Assembly (NCBI RefSeq): GCF_010093535.1
Contig: NW_022985162.1
Coordinates: 568,402 to 632,401, forward strand
Length of the DNA: 64,000 bases
Reading direction: 5' to 3'
From: Lindgomyces ingoldianus
Lineage: Eukaryota; Ascomycota; Dothideomycetes; Pleosporales; Lindgomycetaceae
The notes beneath the pieces are model-generated. The model worked only from the letters and a program-made list of their open reading frames with translations. It made no database searches and was not told where the DNA came from. A program made the translations under genes and the position numbers. This document shows positions 10,911 through 23,020 of this stretch, one piece after another (the stretch's first letter is position 1; each line of letters opens with the position of its first letter).

Positions 10911-13900
10911 TCAAGGTTCGAGGTCGGGGCCATCATCAGACTCACTACCGTAATCTGATTGTTCGTAGGCTTCTGATTCAAAGTCAGCAAGTGTAATGGA
11001 TGAGCCCCTCCGAATCGGATGCAGCTCACCCCCTGTCGATATCGGTGTGCCCTCATCCTGAACCCAGAGCCGCAACCGGGAGTCAAGTTCTATCTGCCAA
11101 TGTTGTATCAGACCCGTGTCATTAGCTGATTTGTACTGCTCCATCGAGACGTCTTGGTTATTCACCAAGTCAACAAGTACATGCACCAGCGTCGAGCATG
11201 CGTGAATCAATGGTTGCATGTAATTTCGCGAGGTACCATTGTCATGCTCCGTGGCCATTTTGCGTAACATTTCCCGAATCAGGCGTCTAAGGGATTCATA
11301 TTTCTGTCTAAGGGAGTCCGGGCTGAGGTCTTCGTCGGACCTGGCGTTCACAAAGAGCTCTTCAAGGAATTTTGCAGTGGCTTTGCGAATGGCTTCATCA
11401 TCGTACATAAGCAACGACAAGCTGTACGTCCGAGCCTTGTAGAGGGCATAGTCGTAAAAAAAGTCTGAATTGCTGTCATCAAAGACAGCTTCGTTATGAA
11501 GCGTAGGCAAAGCATTGAAGAAGAGAAGATGGGATTCTCCGCCTTGATCTCTTAGTTCAGAAGCCGACTTGACAACAGCGTCAATGATTTTCTGAGCGTC
11601 TTCCATGGTGGGACACGCTTCGCAATAAGAGACCGCGGCTCGCACGTATGGATCCGAGAAAGGTGCTGTGAGTGCCTGAACACCATCTGCTATTGTGATG
11701 AAAAGATTCCTTTGGTTGCGCGGCTCCTGGGAGTTGAGCATCCACTTAATCATTTCTCCAGGGTAAAAGACTTCTGTCTTGGAGCAGTCAAATTGTTCGA
11801 TCATCTTGTCAAGAACTGCAATAGCTCTGTTTTCGTCGTGCCAATAGGTCAAGACTCCGTATTCTGTGGAACTCAAGGGGAACTTTGAGATATTCCGATC
11901 GAAGTGCTCCATTCGGTCAGCGCTTTGGGGGACAGGCCTAAGCCGTAGGTCCATCTTAGAGCACAAAGTGTACACCAACTCAATCAACCTGTTGTATATG
12001 TGCTTCTTTTTCTCAACCATGCGCCAGATATCGGAGTCTTCCATGCGGAATTGGGCATAGGCATGCATGCAAAGAATGCGCAGGCAGAAGTACAGGATCT
12101 GCTGGTTCAGCATTACTGCCGTTTCAAAGTGACCCAGATTGCTCAATTGACATAAAGTCAAATAGAAGTCGTCCCACCCCCTCGCACTGATCCAGGTTTC
12201 GCTAGCGACCAGTCGGAGTCGTCGGGTAATGTCTACAAGAATGCCCTCGAACGGAGCGACAGTGCCGGTTTCCATGTCCGTATCAAGGTTTTCGACTCCG
12301 TACGCGGTCGGATCCTTTTCGCGAAGGAACCGGAGACTGTCGATTAAGAAAGCTCGTATTTGGGAGCGAACCTTCATGTGCAAGCAACGCAAGAGCAGAC
12401 CGACAAGTGCGTACTCGTGTTCGGCGAACCATTTTAACGCGATAGAGCAGCATGTAGAACAGGATAGAACTGTCTTTCGAAGTTGTATTATCGTTTCATC
12501 GAAGTTCTCGATGTTCCTCAGACGACTGATGACTTGACAGAGGTGTTCGAGCACGACATGGAGAGCCTGGGTCTCCTGTTCATGATCAGCCGAGCAGGTG
12601 CCATAGTTGACGGTTCGCAAGGTAGTTAAGATTTGGCGGATGAACTTCGAGTGGTTTGGGTCGTAGAGACAGTAATCCTGAACGAATACTTCGTTGTCTG
12701 CACAAATATCTTCTCCAAGAGTAGGCGGAACTGGGACTTTCGGTGGCCCACAGCGCGGAGAGCTGATATATTCATAATGGTCCTTTTCGATGGCCGATTT
12801 GCGCTGGTAGAAGAGCATATAGGCGCTAAACTGTTTCTGTTGTTTAGGGAATTGTTCGTCGTAGAAACCTCCAAAGGTGTGGTATGGGATGGACTGGTGG
12901 TCGAAAGTGTCCACATCGCGATCGTTAAATTCGACCCATGAGGTCGGGCTGCCGGAAGGGCAAGGTCGTTCCCGGATGTAAGAATAATAGTGGCCATTCT
13001 CCGAAGTACCTTGGTGAACCAGGACGCCAACAAGCTCAAAGATATCTTCTCGTCGAGGTTTGGAAGGATCGCTGAGATGGTCGACATTGTAAGGGCTGAC
13101 ATCAATAGAGTTCGGAAATTCGAAGTGGTCGTTGATTTTTGCCCTCCTCATATCCACCAAGTCAAAGTCGAAACGCTTAAGATGGAAGATCAGATTATCA
13201 GGCACATCCTTCAGGCACGTCCTACAAAGATTGGATTAGAATGGCGCCGTAGGGCTGGAACGAGCCACTTACCGCTTCACAGCATCTACAAGCTTACCGC
13301 CACATGATTCGCACTTATACTTATTGTCTCCTTCCATGACATCCCCTTCAACAAATGCCTGAAGACTCTCTTGAAGATTGGCTTTTCCTTGGACGTCACA
13401 CTGGACGACAAAGAAACTTTCAACCCTCTCAGAGACGTGTTCGCACTCTTTCGATTTGATTTGATTGACGGTCTGGCCGCCATAGAATGACCGAAAGCGT
13501 TGTTTAGTCTCCGGTGAGAGCATTTGCCCTTCCCACTGATCGAAGAGTAGGTTGTAAAACTCGTCAGCATCCATTTGAATGTTGATATCAATTGGGGCGC
13601 TGTCAAGACCTTTCACACAGGAGGCGAACTCCCGAGGATCGGCTGCCTTCCGGAAGGTGTTCTGCATGATAGAGAAGAGCTTCTGCGTCTCTGACAGAAG
13701 ACGTTGAGATGCACCAGCGTCTGCAACATTGAGACCGAGCATGAACTTTCGGAAGTTGACGTTCATGAAAAGTTGTGTAAGAAGAGAGTTCATGTAACAG
13801 ATGGCGCGTGGATTAACCAAGCCCACATAACCAGTGGCAGACCGGATCTCGTTAGACCGTTCAATGGAGTAGGCGCGCAAAGACATGGTCTCTTCGTCGT

Positions 13901-16900
13901 TGGCCAAACTCTGAGCCAGCTGAAGAAGCATACCATAGCTGTTACGATCTTCTGCTAAGGCGAGCATGAGATCATACAACTCCTTTCTAGTCTTACTCTC
14001 TAGAACGGGAAGTCCAATTTGCTCAGAAGCACCTTCCTCTATCTCTATCACTTTTGGGACGAAAAGGAATTTTCGGAAGATACTCTCCATGAGTGCGCCA
14101 GCATTCAAGGGTTTCTTGAACGACTTCAACGATGGAATGCAGCAGAGGAGAAGTTTCGTGAAACCAAAGACGACGAAGTCGATCTCATCACGCCCGACAA
14201 ACTCCTCGTGCTTATAATTCAACAGCAGGCTACTCCAAGAGTTTAGTGAGGACCGGAGAGCATCTTCGTCTCGGCTATTTTCATCATGACTCCGGAAGAC
14301 TTGTTCAGCAATGTCGAAAAGCTGTTCTGATTGACTGGAATGCTGGACAGCTTCGGGTAGAATATTTGAAATAATCTTCCAGTAGCGTTCGGCAGCTTCC
14401 GCCCCAGTTAGTGGTGAAGTCGAAGGGAGATCTCCGCCGCAAACAGATGCAATTGATTGCACGATGTGTTCTCGAAGCGATTTCCTCGGATCCATGAGAA
14501 GAAGTGACCGGTGCAAGGCAGGTATTCCCTCTTTGCCGACAAAGGCCTCCCACACTTCCCTGGAATGAAGCGAAGCTTCGAGAATCGCGGCGTAAGACTG
14601 AGACACGACCAAGGAAGCATCAACAGGAGCCTGGATAGAAAATGACAGAATCTTCAAAAGGCGATTGACGAGCGACGATGCGTTGGAGAAGTAGTGAGAT
14701 GATATCTCTTGGCGTGGGCGTTCTGCTTTAGATTAGGGGTTGATTTGATAGACTTCTGTTAAGAAAGGACATCCTTACCTTTAAGGAATTCTAGTAGCAC
14801 ATTAACGAGCACTGCCGCCAGATGGAGTTCCTGACGACCACCAAGCGACTCGCTGATCAATGAGTGATTGAGGAGAGCTTCACTCAAAAGATGAATCGCA
14901 TTTGCCAGGAAGGACTCGTTGAGAGAACTCTGTAAGAAACATCAGTAAATAATTTAAATTTCAAGGAATTTCCTATGGTCACGAACTCTTCGAAGTTGCT
15001 CCCGTAGCTTAAATTGGAGAGCGAAAGCGGCATATTTGGCCTGGAACACCTTGCCAGGAGGAAAGATGTCGTTAGCGGAGGCCGTGCCTGATATCACTGC
15101 TTCAGCAATTCGCTCGCGGAATGGAAAGCAGCTCAAGAAATCAAAAAGCTGCCTCGAATCAGTAAAGTTTTTTTCTATACGGCGAACGAAAGAAAACTGA
15201 CCGTTTCACTAATATAGTCATCTGCATCCATGCAAGCGAAGAGCTCTTCGAAATGTTTCAAGACGGTTGCTTCAAAGACTGAGCAGTTTGCACTGCTGTC
15301 GGCGACCGGTTGTATCGTCTCACTGTTCGCAGCCTTTTGGACTAGTAGGAAAATGTTCTCCCCAAGGCCAAGGTCGACGATTTTCTTGTGAGCTTTCTCC
15401 GTCAGATTGAGCCTCTGCCCGCTGGCGAAGAGGTGGAGCTTTGTGAATCCTGTCGTATGACAAAGACGGGTGTAGAGATCCTGAAGCGTGTTTTCAGTAC
15501 TCATGAAGATGGTTTGCTTTTCATTTGTCGCCTGGTACTTGATCTCGATGGCATCCCCAAAGGGCAGTTCAGGTTCCAAAACATCAACTTTTGAGTCTGA
15601 TCTTCGAGAACGACTGAACTCGGGCTTAGTCCGTATGTACGTGAGTAAAAGCTTTTCAAGCATCAGAGTCCTCGTGAAGCGGAGTTCGTTTTGGCGAGGG
15701 TCTTCACCAGAAGGAACGATGTCCATGCTGTACCCAGTGTCCTCGGTCAATGCTTGCGTGCTGAGATTCCTCATTATCTTATACGCAGTCAAGAGCTCCT
15801 TCGTGCATTGCTCGACAAGCCCAACCTGAGCCTCTTCAACCTCTTCTAACCTCACACCCTGATATGATGCAATATCGACATAACGGTTGGCAAGCAATTT
15901 GGCTGAACGATCTTCAATCGTTCCTGGAGGAGCGCTCAATACCATAGGCCATAATATGTCTGCGCCTGGGATTTGAATCAGTTCTGTCTCGCCTTCCTCT
16001 GTGATAACCTTCTCCCTAGTGACTGGGAAGCTAATCGTCGAGACAAACTCAAAAAGACCCGACGTGAAATAGGTCGGCTCTAACCTCGGGATATAAATGT
16101 GGGTGAGTTGTCTCCAAAACTCGTGGCCTCGGGTGTACCGAACAGCGTCAGAAAATTTTGACCAGGCAATGTCACGGTGATGGTTAGACAGTGCATGTTT
16201 GCCAACAACATGGTCCCAAACAACCTGATACAAATCTTCAGGGATAGCATCAGCTGCTCGAGTGAGAAGAGCGCAAAGCATATCGAGCCGGTATTCCAAG
16301 GCGACAATCTGCATTGCATGAGCCCCAAGCTGTTTCTCTGCCTCGACAAACGAACACAGCTCTTCAAGAATTTTGCGAGTAATCTCTGGGTTCTGTTTGA
16401 AGAAGCTCGCATCATTAAGACCAGCACCGGAGAATAAGGTACAGATCGCGCGAACGCTTCCCGTTGCCTTTCCTGATCGGTTGGCTATGTGTGAAGTACA
16501 TTCTTGGTAAATCTGACGGCGTTCTCCGAGACCCACGGTAGGCGAAAGCTGACGTAACTGCTCGTAAGCCTCGCTATGCAGTGCGTTTGTAAGCTTCGTC
16601 GAAGCACTGCTGGGGGAAGTATCTTGCATAACTCGGATGCACACGTTAGATGGCCGCCCGCGAGGGTCTGTACCGCTCCAGTCCATATACTTCTGTTGAA
16701 ATTTCCCACTGATTTCCCGAAGGAACCGTAAGATTTCAAGTGTGTACGTCTCAATCGGAAGGTCGTAAAGCTTGGAGCAAAGATAGAGCAGCTCCGGGGG
16801 CTCCATGAGACCGACGATGTTCCGAAGCATAGTCATGACTGCCGAAACAACACGGGGATCTTGACTGTTGGACACGGTCCTCCATATGGCATCCGTTTGA

Positions 16901-18770
16901 CTTTCTGAATAGCGATGAGTGACCACGAGGAAGCCAACAATGTTACCACTTCGAGAAATCAGCTGCGGATGTGAATCCACACTGATTATGTAGTCGACGA
17001 CTTCTTCGTGAAGGAGGAAATCTGAAAGATACTGCATAACCGGATTACTTGCCCCATACTCGGAAGCATTGTACTCCCGCCAAATTTCAACGAGTGCGTC
17101 GCTCATGGTTTGAATGCTCATCACGCGTAGCTCCATCTTCCCTTTAACGACATACTTCCTAAGAAGCTTGAATTTCCATGCATTCATCGCTAGGGCTGGG
17201 AAAAGCGGGGGATCTTGCCGGAGAGATTCACCGCGGGTTTTAGTGTCTAGGTCTTCACTAGCGATTGTTGGTGAACCAGGTTCCACGTAATCCATGAATT
17301 CTTCGGCTAGTTCGGCAGCAAGCTGCTGATCCCAGAGACATAGGTCAAGAAGTATGTTCGCAAGGTTTAGAACGATTTCCTTGGCAGAACTGATTTCGAC
17401 GATTTTGCTCGGAACCTGGATATCTTCATTGTACTTGCGAAAGAAGCGAAGGACGTTGCGATGGAATTGCGAGCGGTCAAAGATTGGGTCTATCTCCGGT
17501 TTGCCGAATATGGCCCAGCCAAAGGAGTTAAGGATCTGGGATGTCCAAGAGGCAATACCGTTTCGGAGAGGCGCTGTAAGCTTGTCGCACCCGACATCTG
17601 CGAAGGCGAACAGGTGTTGCAGTCCGTTGGTTGGGGCCTCAATAAAGTCCTGTAACAGCCGCGCTGCCATGGTGCGAGTATCTACGCCGTATTCTTTGGC
17701 TAGCACCTGGAATATGGCGGATTTCTCTTCTCGAACAATGGTGTTGAGGTGCCGTAGGTGCTTGTAGCAGAGAACTGGCTCGTAAATGCCGGGTGGAAAT
17801 TTCGAGATCATCGCCGTGTCGACTTGAATGAGGCGGGCGCAGAGTTTCAAGTAGCTTGAGAGGAAACCATAGAAGATGTCTTCCTCTGACTGTTGATCGT
17901 CGGTGAAGGCATCACCAAAAGGGAACCTATAAAGGTCATTGACTTGGTCTCTGCCTGGGGACGGGGGCACACTGTACCGCCTCACCAAGACCTTGTTCGC
18001 TAATGCAGCAAATTCGTCCCAAAAGAAGGCCTTCTCGACGTAGTAGCCCTTCCAGTGCGACGGGGTATTCGGAAACCCTTCGAGCCAGAGCTGGACTTGG
18101 GGAAGCACGGTTCCCTCGAGAGGGTTTGCTGCTGTCTGATTAGCACACGCTGTTCGCTAGAGACCACAGGAGGAACGAGGAAGGTTGACTTACCCCCTTG
18201 GAAATGGGCGGTGATGGCTCGCAAAGCAGCCTGATAGTTACCATGATGTGAGTGAGTGAAAGGGAAACGGCGGAAGTAGGCCTCCTCGTCTACTTCAATG
18301 TGTACAAAGCTAGAGATCGAGCCCGTATAATCATCCATGGCCTCTTCAGCATCCTCGTCGTCGTCCACGGCGACGACTGGTGGGCTGTCGGCCACTACGT
18401 CGTCTATGGCGACGACGGGGTCCTCGGCGGACTCTTCGAGGGGCACTGATTCCGAGGGAACAGACAGTGTAGCTAGCGATGCGCCATTGGCATCGCTGGT
18501 ACTGTTGACAGACTGAGAGGAGGGTGGCTGCGAGCGAATCGTCATCTCGACGGGCTGGTCGACGGGCTGGGCGACGCTGGTGGTCGCGGGAGCTGTGTCG
18601 GTCGACATACTGCGAGTCTCTCGGCTGCCGCTGTCTAGTCGTGGTCGTTTGCGTGTCAGAGAGGAATCAGCGTCTTCCATAGAATCGCGGCGCAGCGGGG
18701 ACGCAGGCACGGTGATGGCTTGGTCGTCTGCGTGAACAGACTCCATTAGCTCATGGTCTCGCTGACTCAT
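10911..18770 (-). CDS. Giant USP-family ubiquitin carboxyl-terminal hydrolase
   Basis: Cysteine protease that removes ubiquitin from proteins. Six exons (minus): 18770..18194, 18131..15202, 15148..14987, 14929..14779, 14722..13273, 13221..10911, giving 2526 residues; all five introns (46-63 bp) have GT..AG ends and keep phase. The first 190 residues are acidic and Ser/Thr-rich, then about 1350 residues of helical repeat-like sequence as in USP9X/USP24/USP34. The catalytic domain starts near residue 1572: Cys1582 lies in AICYMNSLL, preceded by Asn at -5; a CXXC zinc pair is in YKCESCGGK; HLKRFDFDL follows; His1834 lies in SENGHYYSYIRE, then WVEFNDRDV. The C-terminal 600 residues are helical (probably the fungal DUF3517 region) and end acidic. 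The start at 18770 (MSQRDHELME) is chosen over an in-frame 18875 start because the extra residues are Arg/Pro-rich and leader-like. The intron 1 and intron 4 acceptors each have an alternative 3 bases away. It shares a 466-bp divergent promoter with POP3. Confidence 0.92.
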
Positions 18771-19236
18771 GACGGAGCGAGGCGACGAGAGGGTGAATGT
18801 GATAGACAGTGGGCGAGGGCAGCGGCGGCGGAAGGAGCGCTGGCCGGTGGGTGAATGAGGGCGAGGGCGAGGCAAGCTCCCCAGGACCAGTATAGAAGCA
18901 CAGGCAGCAGCCCAGCCTTACAAGCAAACCCCGCGACAACGGGGGAAATCAGTGGCGGAGGAGGGCACCATGGGCTGCGGAGCGCGATGCTGCAGGCGGG
19001 TTGGCTGGATTGAAGTAGACCAAGGCGGGAGCACTTGGGGGAGAGCAACTCTCGCGGTTTTCTACGCGTCGTGGAGGTTTGCCGGGAGCTGCGAGTTATG
19101 GTGGGGAGAAGTGCCAAGTCTGACGCACCTGGGCACCAGTTTTGGGACGTTGAGCTGATCCCTGCGGCCCGCGCTAACTCGTTGCTCTGAATGCATATCC
19201 CAAACATTCACCACTGCACACGACAGCATTTGAATC
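18771..19236. promoter_or_regulatory. Divergent promoter between the deubiquitinase and POP3
   Basis: This 466-bp gap separates two start codons on opposite strands and must contain both promoters and leaders. No gene or clear TATA element is seen. Confidence 0.6.
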
Positions 19237-20192
19237 ATGCCGCCCCTGCTGAAGAAGCCATCGAAGCCGGTGTTCAAGACCGATATTCCCTTCACAGAGA
19301 CTACCTGGTGAGCATTGTTGCTCAAATTGACAACCTCACTAACCATTGCAGGCCACTCATCTCTCCAGAGGACCAGGAGGTCATCCTCGACTTGCTGTGC
19401 ACGTGAGTATTAATTTATCATACACCCGGATGCCATGTTATCAAGGCCCTCGCTGTCTTTCTTTCTTTCTTTCATCATCTAAATCACACGCTCCCACGGC
19501 TGTTAATCCCTAGCTTACCGCTACTTATTTCATGCAAATGCATTCATTCCTAACATTGAACTATTTCCATCAACCCCAAGTCTCTAATCCCTTCCAGCCT
19601 CCTCGCCCCAATAGGCATCTACCGCAAGACCCACACTCAGCCCCCAAAGCGCAAGTCTAAAAAGCGCAAACGAGCAACCACAACGACCAATGATGCTCCT
19701 CCACCTCCTCCACTTGGTGCTCACATCCTCATTGGTCTTAACAGTGTGACCCGCCACCTCTCCACACTCGCTACCAAACCCTCACTTCCCGCTACTCTGA
19801 TGTCTCAAAATAACGGCTCTTCAGCATCCCAAAATGAACCCCCCTCATTTACTACCCCAGCCCCGTTAACCCTTCTAATCCTTCCCCATCCATCCCCATC
19901 CTCCTCTCTCCCACACGCCCACCTCCCCACCCTCGTCCATCTCGCCTCACTCGCCCATCCAGATCTCCCCCCAACCCGTCTGATCCCCTTGTCCTCGGCT
20001 TCAGAAGCCCGACTAGCGTCCACACTCCAGATACCACGCGTCGGCGCCATAGGGATTCAAGAAGGCGCCCCGGGAGCGAGTGCACTGGTGGAGATGGTGA
20101 GGGGAAAGGTGGGGACTGTGAAGTGTCAGTGGATTGACCAGGCGTTGGCTGCGGAATGGAGGGGTGTAAAGATTGCAACCCAGAAGGTTTGA
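19237..20192 (+). CDS. POP3: RNase P/RNase MRP subunit Pop3
   Basis: Protein subunit of nuclear RNase P (tRNA 5' maturation) and RNase MRP (pre-rRNA processing). Exons: 19237..19307, 19352..19402 (51 nt), 19598..20192; the phase matches across both introns, giving 238 residues. The N-terminus (MPPLLKKPSKPVFKTDIPF) and the helix after it (PLISPEDQEVILDLL, then LLAPIGIYRK) are the Pop3-family signature as I know it; a Lys/Arg patch PPKRKSKKRKRA follows, then an L7Ae-like half with LGAHILIGLNSVTRHL, LTLLILPHP, and VGAIGIQEGAPG near the C-terminus. Intron 2 is longer (195 bp) and contains a CTTT repeat. The gene diverges from the deubiquitinase and converges with SRP72 across 300 bp. Assignment rests on overall pattern; the family is weakly conserved. 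Confidence 0.85.
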
Positions 20193-20492
20193 TGTGAGCG
20201 ACCGGGCGGAAATGCATACAAGGTTTGAGGAAAGACCAAGGCACGCACCCGCACATTAAACCGCATTTTGACGGCCTCAATTGATCATGTAGGAATTGAG
20301 GCTCTGTGTATCTGCTGCTAGTTAAAGGTGGCCGAGGAAAACATGTCATTAATAAATAATATTAGCAAGAGCACACCAAATACCCAGAAAATATGGATTA
20401 GACATGCATAAAGGCTTCTATAGTCCTTCGTAGCTTAATACTGCTATCTTGAAGATCTTCGCAAACATGGCAGCCAACGTCGGCCCGCCGCT
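20193..20492. other. Intergenic, convergent POP3/SRP72 3' ends
   Basis: A 300-bp AT-richer spacer between converging stop codons. It contains AATAAATAAT near 20351, a plausible plus-strand polyadenylation-type signal. No gene is seen. Confidence 0.5.
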
Positions 20493-22590
20493 CTACCACT
20501 TCCCACCCTTCCCCTTCCCCTTCTTCTTCTTCTGTCCAGCAGCACTGCCGCCCCCTGCCTTGCTCTCTCCCACCTTCTCCTCTACCACCGGTCCACCCTG
20601 CGTCAGCCCCTCCATCTTTCGCTTCCCCTTCTTCCCTTTCGGTCTGTAATAGCTCCTATCCCGCATCGGCAACCACCGCTCTGGATCCAGTTTCTTGTTT
20701 GGATCAAAGTCCTTTGGCATGCACCTCTTCCGTATCTTCTTGGCTTTCTTAGGCGCCAGTATCTTGACTTTCTCAGGTGCTAGGTTCTCGGCTGGGCGTT
20801 TACGACCCTCTGGTTGCGTTGGAGTAGAAAGTGTTGGAACACCAGCATTTTCAAGCGCAGCAGCGTCGATGTCTGATACTAAGCGAGAGGCTTCTGGAAG
20901 TGAGCCTACTAATTGCGTGGGGAGTTTCGAGGGGTCGGTGATGGAATATGCAGCTACAAGGCCCGCTATGGCTGCTTTGTCAGAGGCATCTTGTTCATAT
21001 AACGATTCGAAGATTTTCCCAGCAGTGGAAAGACTTTCCGGGTCGTGGCTTTCCAGCAATGCTCTTCCGGCAGCTGTCATCAAGGGTTTGGATGGAGTCT
21101 TTGATTTATGCCTCCAGTAGCTTGCAGCTTTCGCTAGTTCGGTCTTCGAGTGTGCATGTCGGCCTTGATAAGCGTAGAGGGATACGAGTGTCGCCACAAG
21201 CCCTGGCGCATGTCGCACATCGAGGTCGGAAACAGTGCCAGATTGTTCTAGCCTTCTGAAGAAGGATTCCAGAAGATGAGTAGCCGCAGCGTAGTTGTTC
21301 GTGAGAATGTATAGATTCGTGATCGTCAAGAGAAGACCAACGTCGTTTGGTCGTTTTTCAAGAAGCGGGAGAATCTCTTTCAAGGCAGCTTTCTCGGACG
21401 CATTCCTACTATGAGCTGCGGCATTCAGAACCGCAGCAGTGTTAACTGCAGGCGACGTAGCTGGGGCCGGTGATCCAGAAATGGTCTTGAAGGTAGAGTT
21501 TGCCACACCGGCCACTTTCTGGGACAACAAGTCCATGACGTATTCGTCCTGGCGTAAGATGTTTGATTGGAAAGAAAAATGTTGATCGGTTTTAGGGGGG
21601 TTGGGGGACAGGTGGAAGAGGCGATGTGATAGATAGGGGTTGGTGTGCTCGTTTGATGTGGCTATGCTGTTTACTTGGGCGATGTATCTCGTCGACAGTT
21701 CTTTGATTCTTGTTTCATTAGCCAGTGCACCTGTACAAAACTTCAGACAGCACATACTCTGCAAATGGAATAGTTGTGCACAGCTGCTCTGCTTCATCCA
21801 CCCTGCCCATCTGGACAAGCAGATAAACCTGCTGCACGGTGATGGGTAAAATCTCAGCCTCCTTCTCTGCTTCTGACAGGTCAGAGAGCGCGTTGCAGAG
21901 GTCTACTGGAGTCAGCTTCATCTTGCACGGAGGGAGGATTTAGCATACCCTTTGCTCTCTTCAAGCATACCTCCCCTTGCGCAAACTCTCCTCTTGATAT
22001 GCTCCCACACGCAGCATTGTACGCCGTCTCAAACACGTCAAGATCTTCCCTAGTCGGCTTCTTCTTCTGGGCAAGATGGCCCTGGCCAGACCACTCCAAC
22101 TGCGCATCCACTGCCCCCGAGTTAATTCTGATGTCGTATTCCTCAGCTTGGACAAACTGGATGGACAGTTGGCGGTAGACTTCGGCTGCTTGCTCGAAGT
22201 TCTCCGCCCGATATGCCTGGGGGCGAGTTAGCCACAAGCAGCTCGATGTTCTAGGAGGGAACGTACAGCCTGGCCTAGCACATGTTTCGTCCCGCGATCT
22301 GTATTTTGACTTCCAGCGACGTCGACCGCCCTCGCAGCATACCCCGATCTGTAGAGAGCGTAGGCATACTCGAAGCGCGCTTTATCTTGCAATCTCGGCG
22401 TGTCCTCGAACAACTTCACCGCATCATCATATCGTTCCAGTTTCAAAAGCGCCACAGCTTTTACATGGTGTGCATCAAGATCCGTTTTCGACTTCTTAAT
22501 AGCAACATTGGCGGCTTTGAGGATTTCATCGTGGTCTTCAAGTGAGGTTTGGGCGAGGAGGGTTGTCAGGGATTTCGCCGAGGCAGCCAT
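20493..22590 (-). CDS. SRP72: Signal recognition particle subunit SRP72
   Basis: TPR protein of the signal recognition particle; with SRP68 it binds 7S RNA and supports co-translational ER targeting. Exons (minus): 22590..22267, 22216..21949, 21905..21758, 21708..20493, giving 651 residues. The introns are very short (50, 43 and 49 bp); each junction was chosen because it is the one that restores phase and a continuous TPR array. Helical repeats fill residues 1-450 (for example AVALLKLERYDDAVKLFEDT). The C-terminus has the SRP72 RNA-binding signature: a basic stretch KILAPKKAKKIRKRCMPK, then DPERWLPMRDRSYYRPKGKK, followed by a Gly/Lys-rich tail. Intron 3 uses an AAG acceptor, the least certain splice site. 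ATG 22590 (MAASAKSLTTLL) is preferred over 22725, whose extra residues are Pro/Thr-rich. Confidence 0.93.
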
Positions 22591-23020
22591 GGTGGGAATG
22601 GTGCTAAATTGGGTCCATCGAACATAGGGTTGCGGTGCACAGGAGGATGCGGGTGCCGGTACTGTGAGGATGCTGGTGAGGGCGCTGGGCTGGCGGGTCG
22701 GCGGGGTGAGAGCTGGGCTGGTCAATGTGTGGCGGGGCTGCTCGCTTAGCTCACGATGCTGGCCCCTACCCTGTGTTGCAAGGGGGGAAGTTTATCGGTC
22801 AAAGAGCTGCTGGTATAAAGCGTAGATAACGAGCTCGTAGCGATAGCAGTCAATGTTATGGGGAAAGAAGAGGTAGTGCGGCCAAGCCAGAAAATCAGAA
22901 CATGTCTATTCTACAGATGACGGTCCCTCAATGCTTATGCCCTTTTCATCCCTTCCACATATCCGTTTCAGGTATAGAACGCCAAAATCATCCGCCAACG
23001 CCATCGCTGATGCAAATAAA
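22591..23020. other. Intergenic between TFA1 3' end and SRP72 5' end
   Basis: A 430-bp spacer carrying the SRP72 promoter and the TFIIE-alpha 3' UTR. No gene or distinctive motif is seen. Confidence 0.5.
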
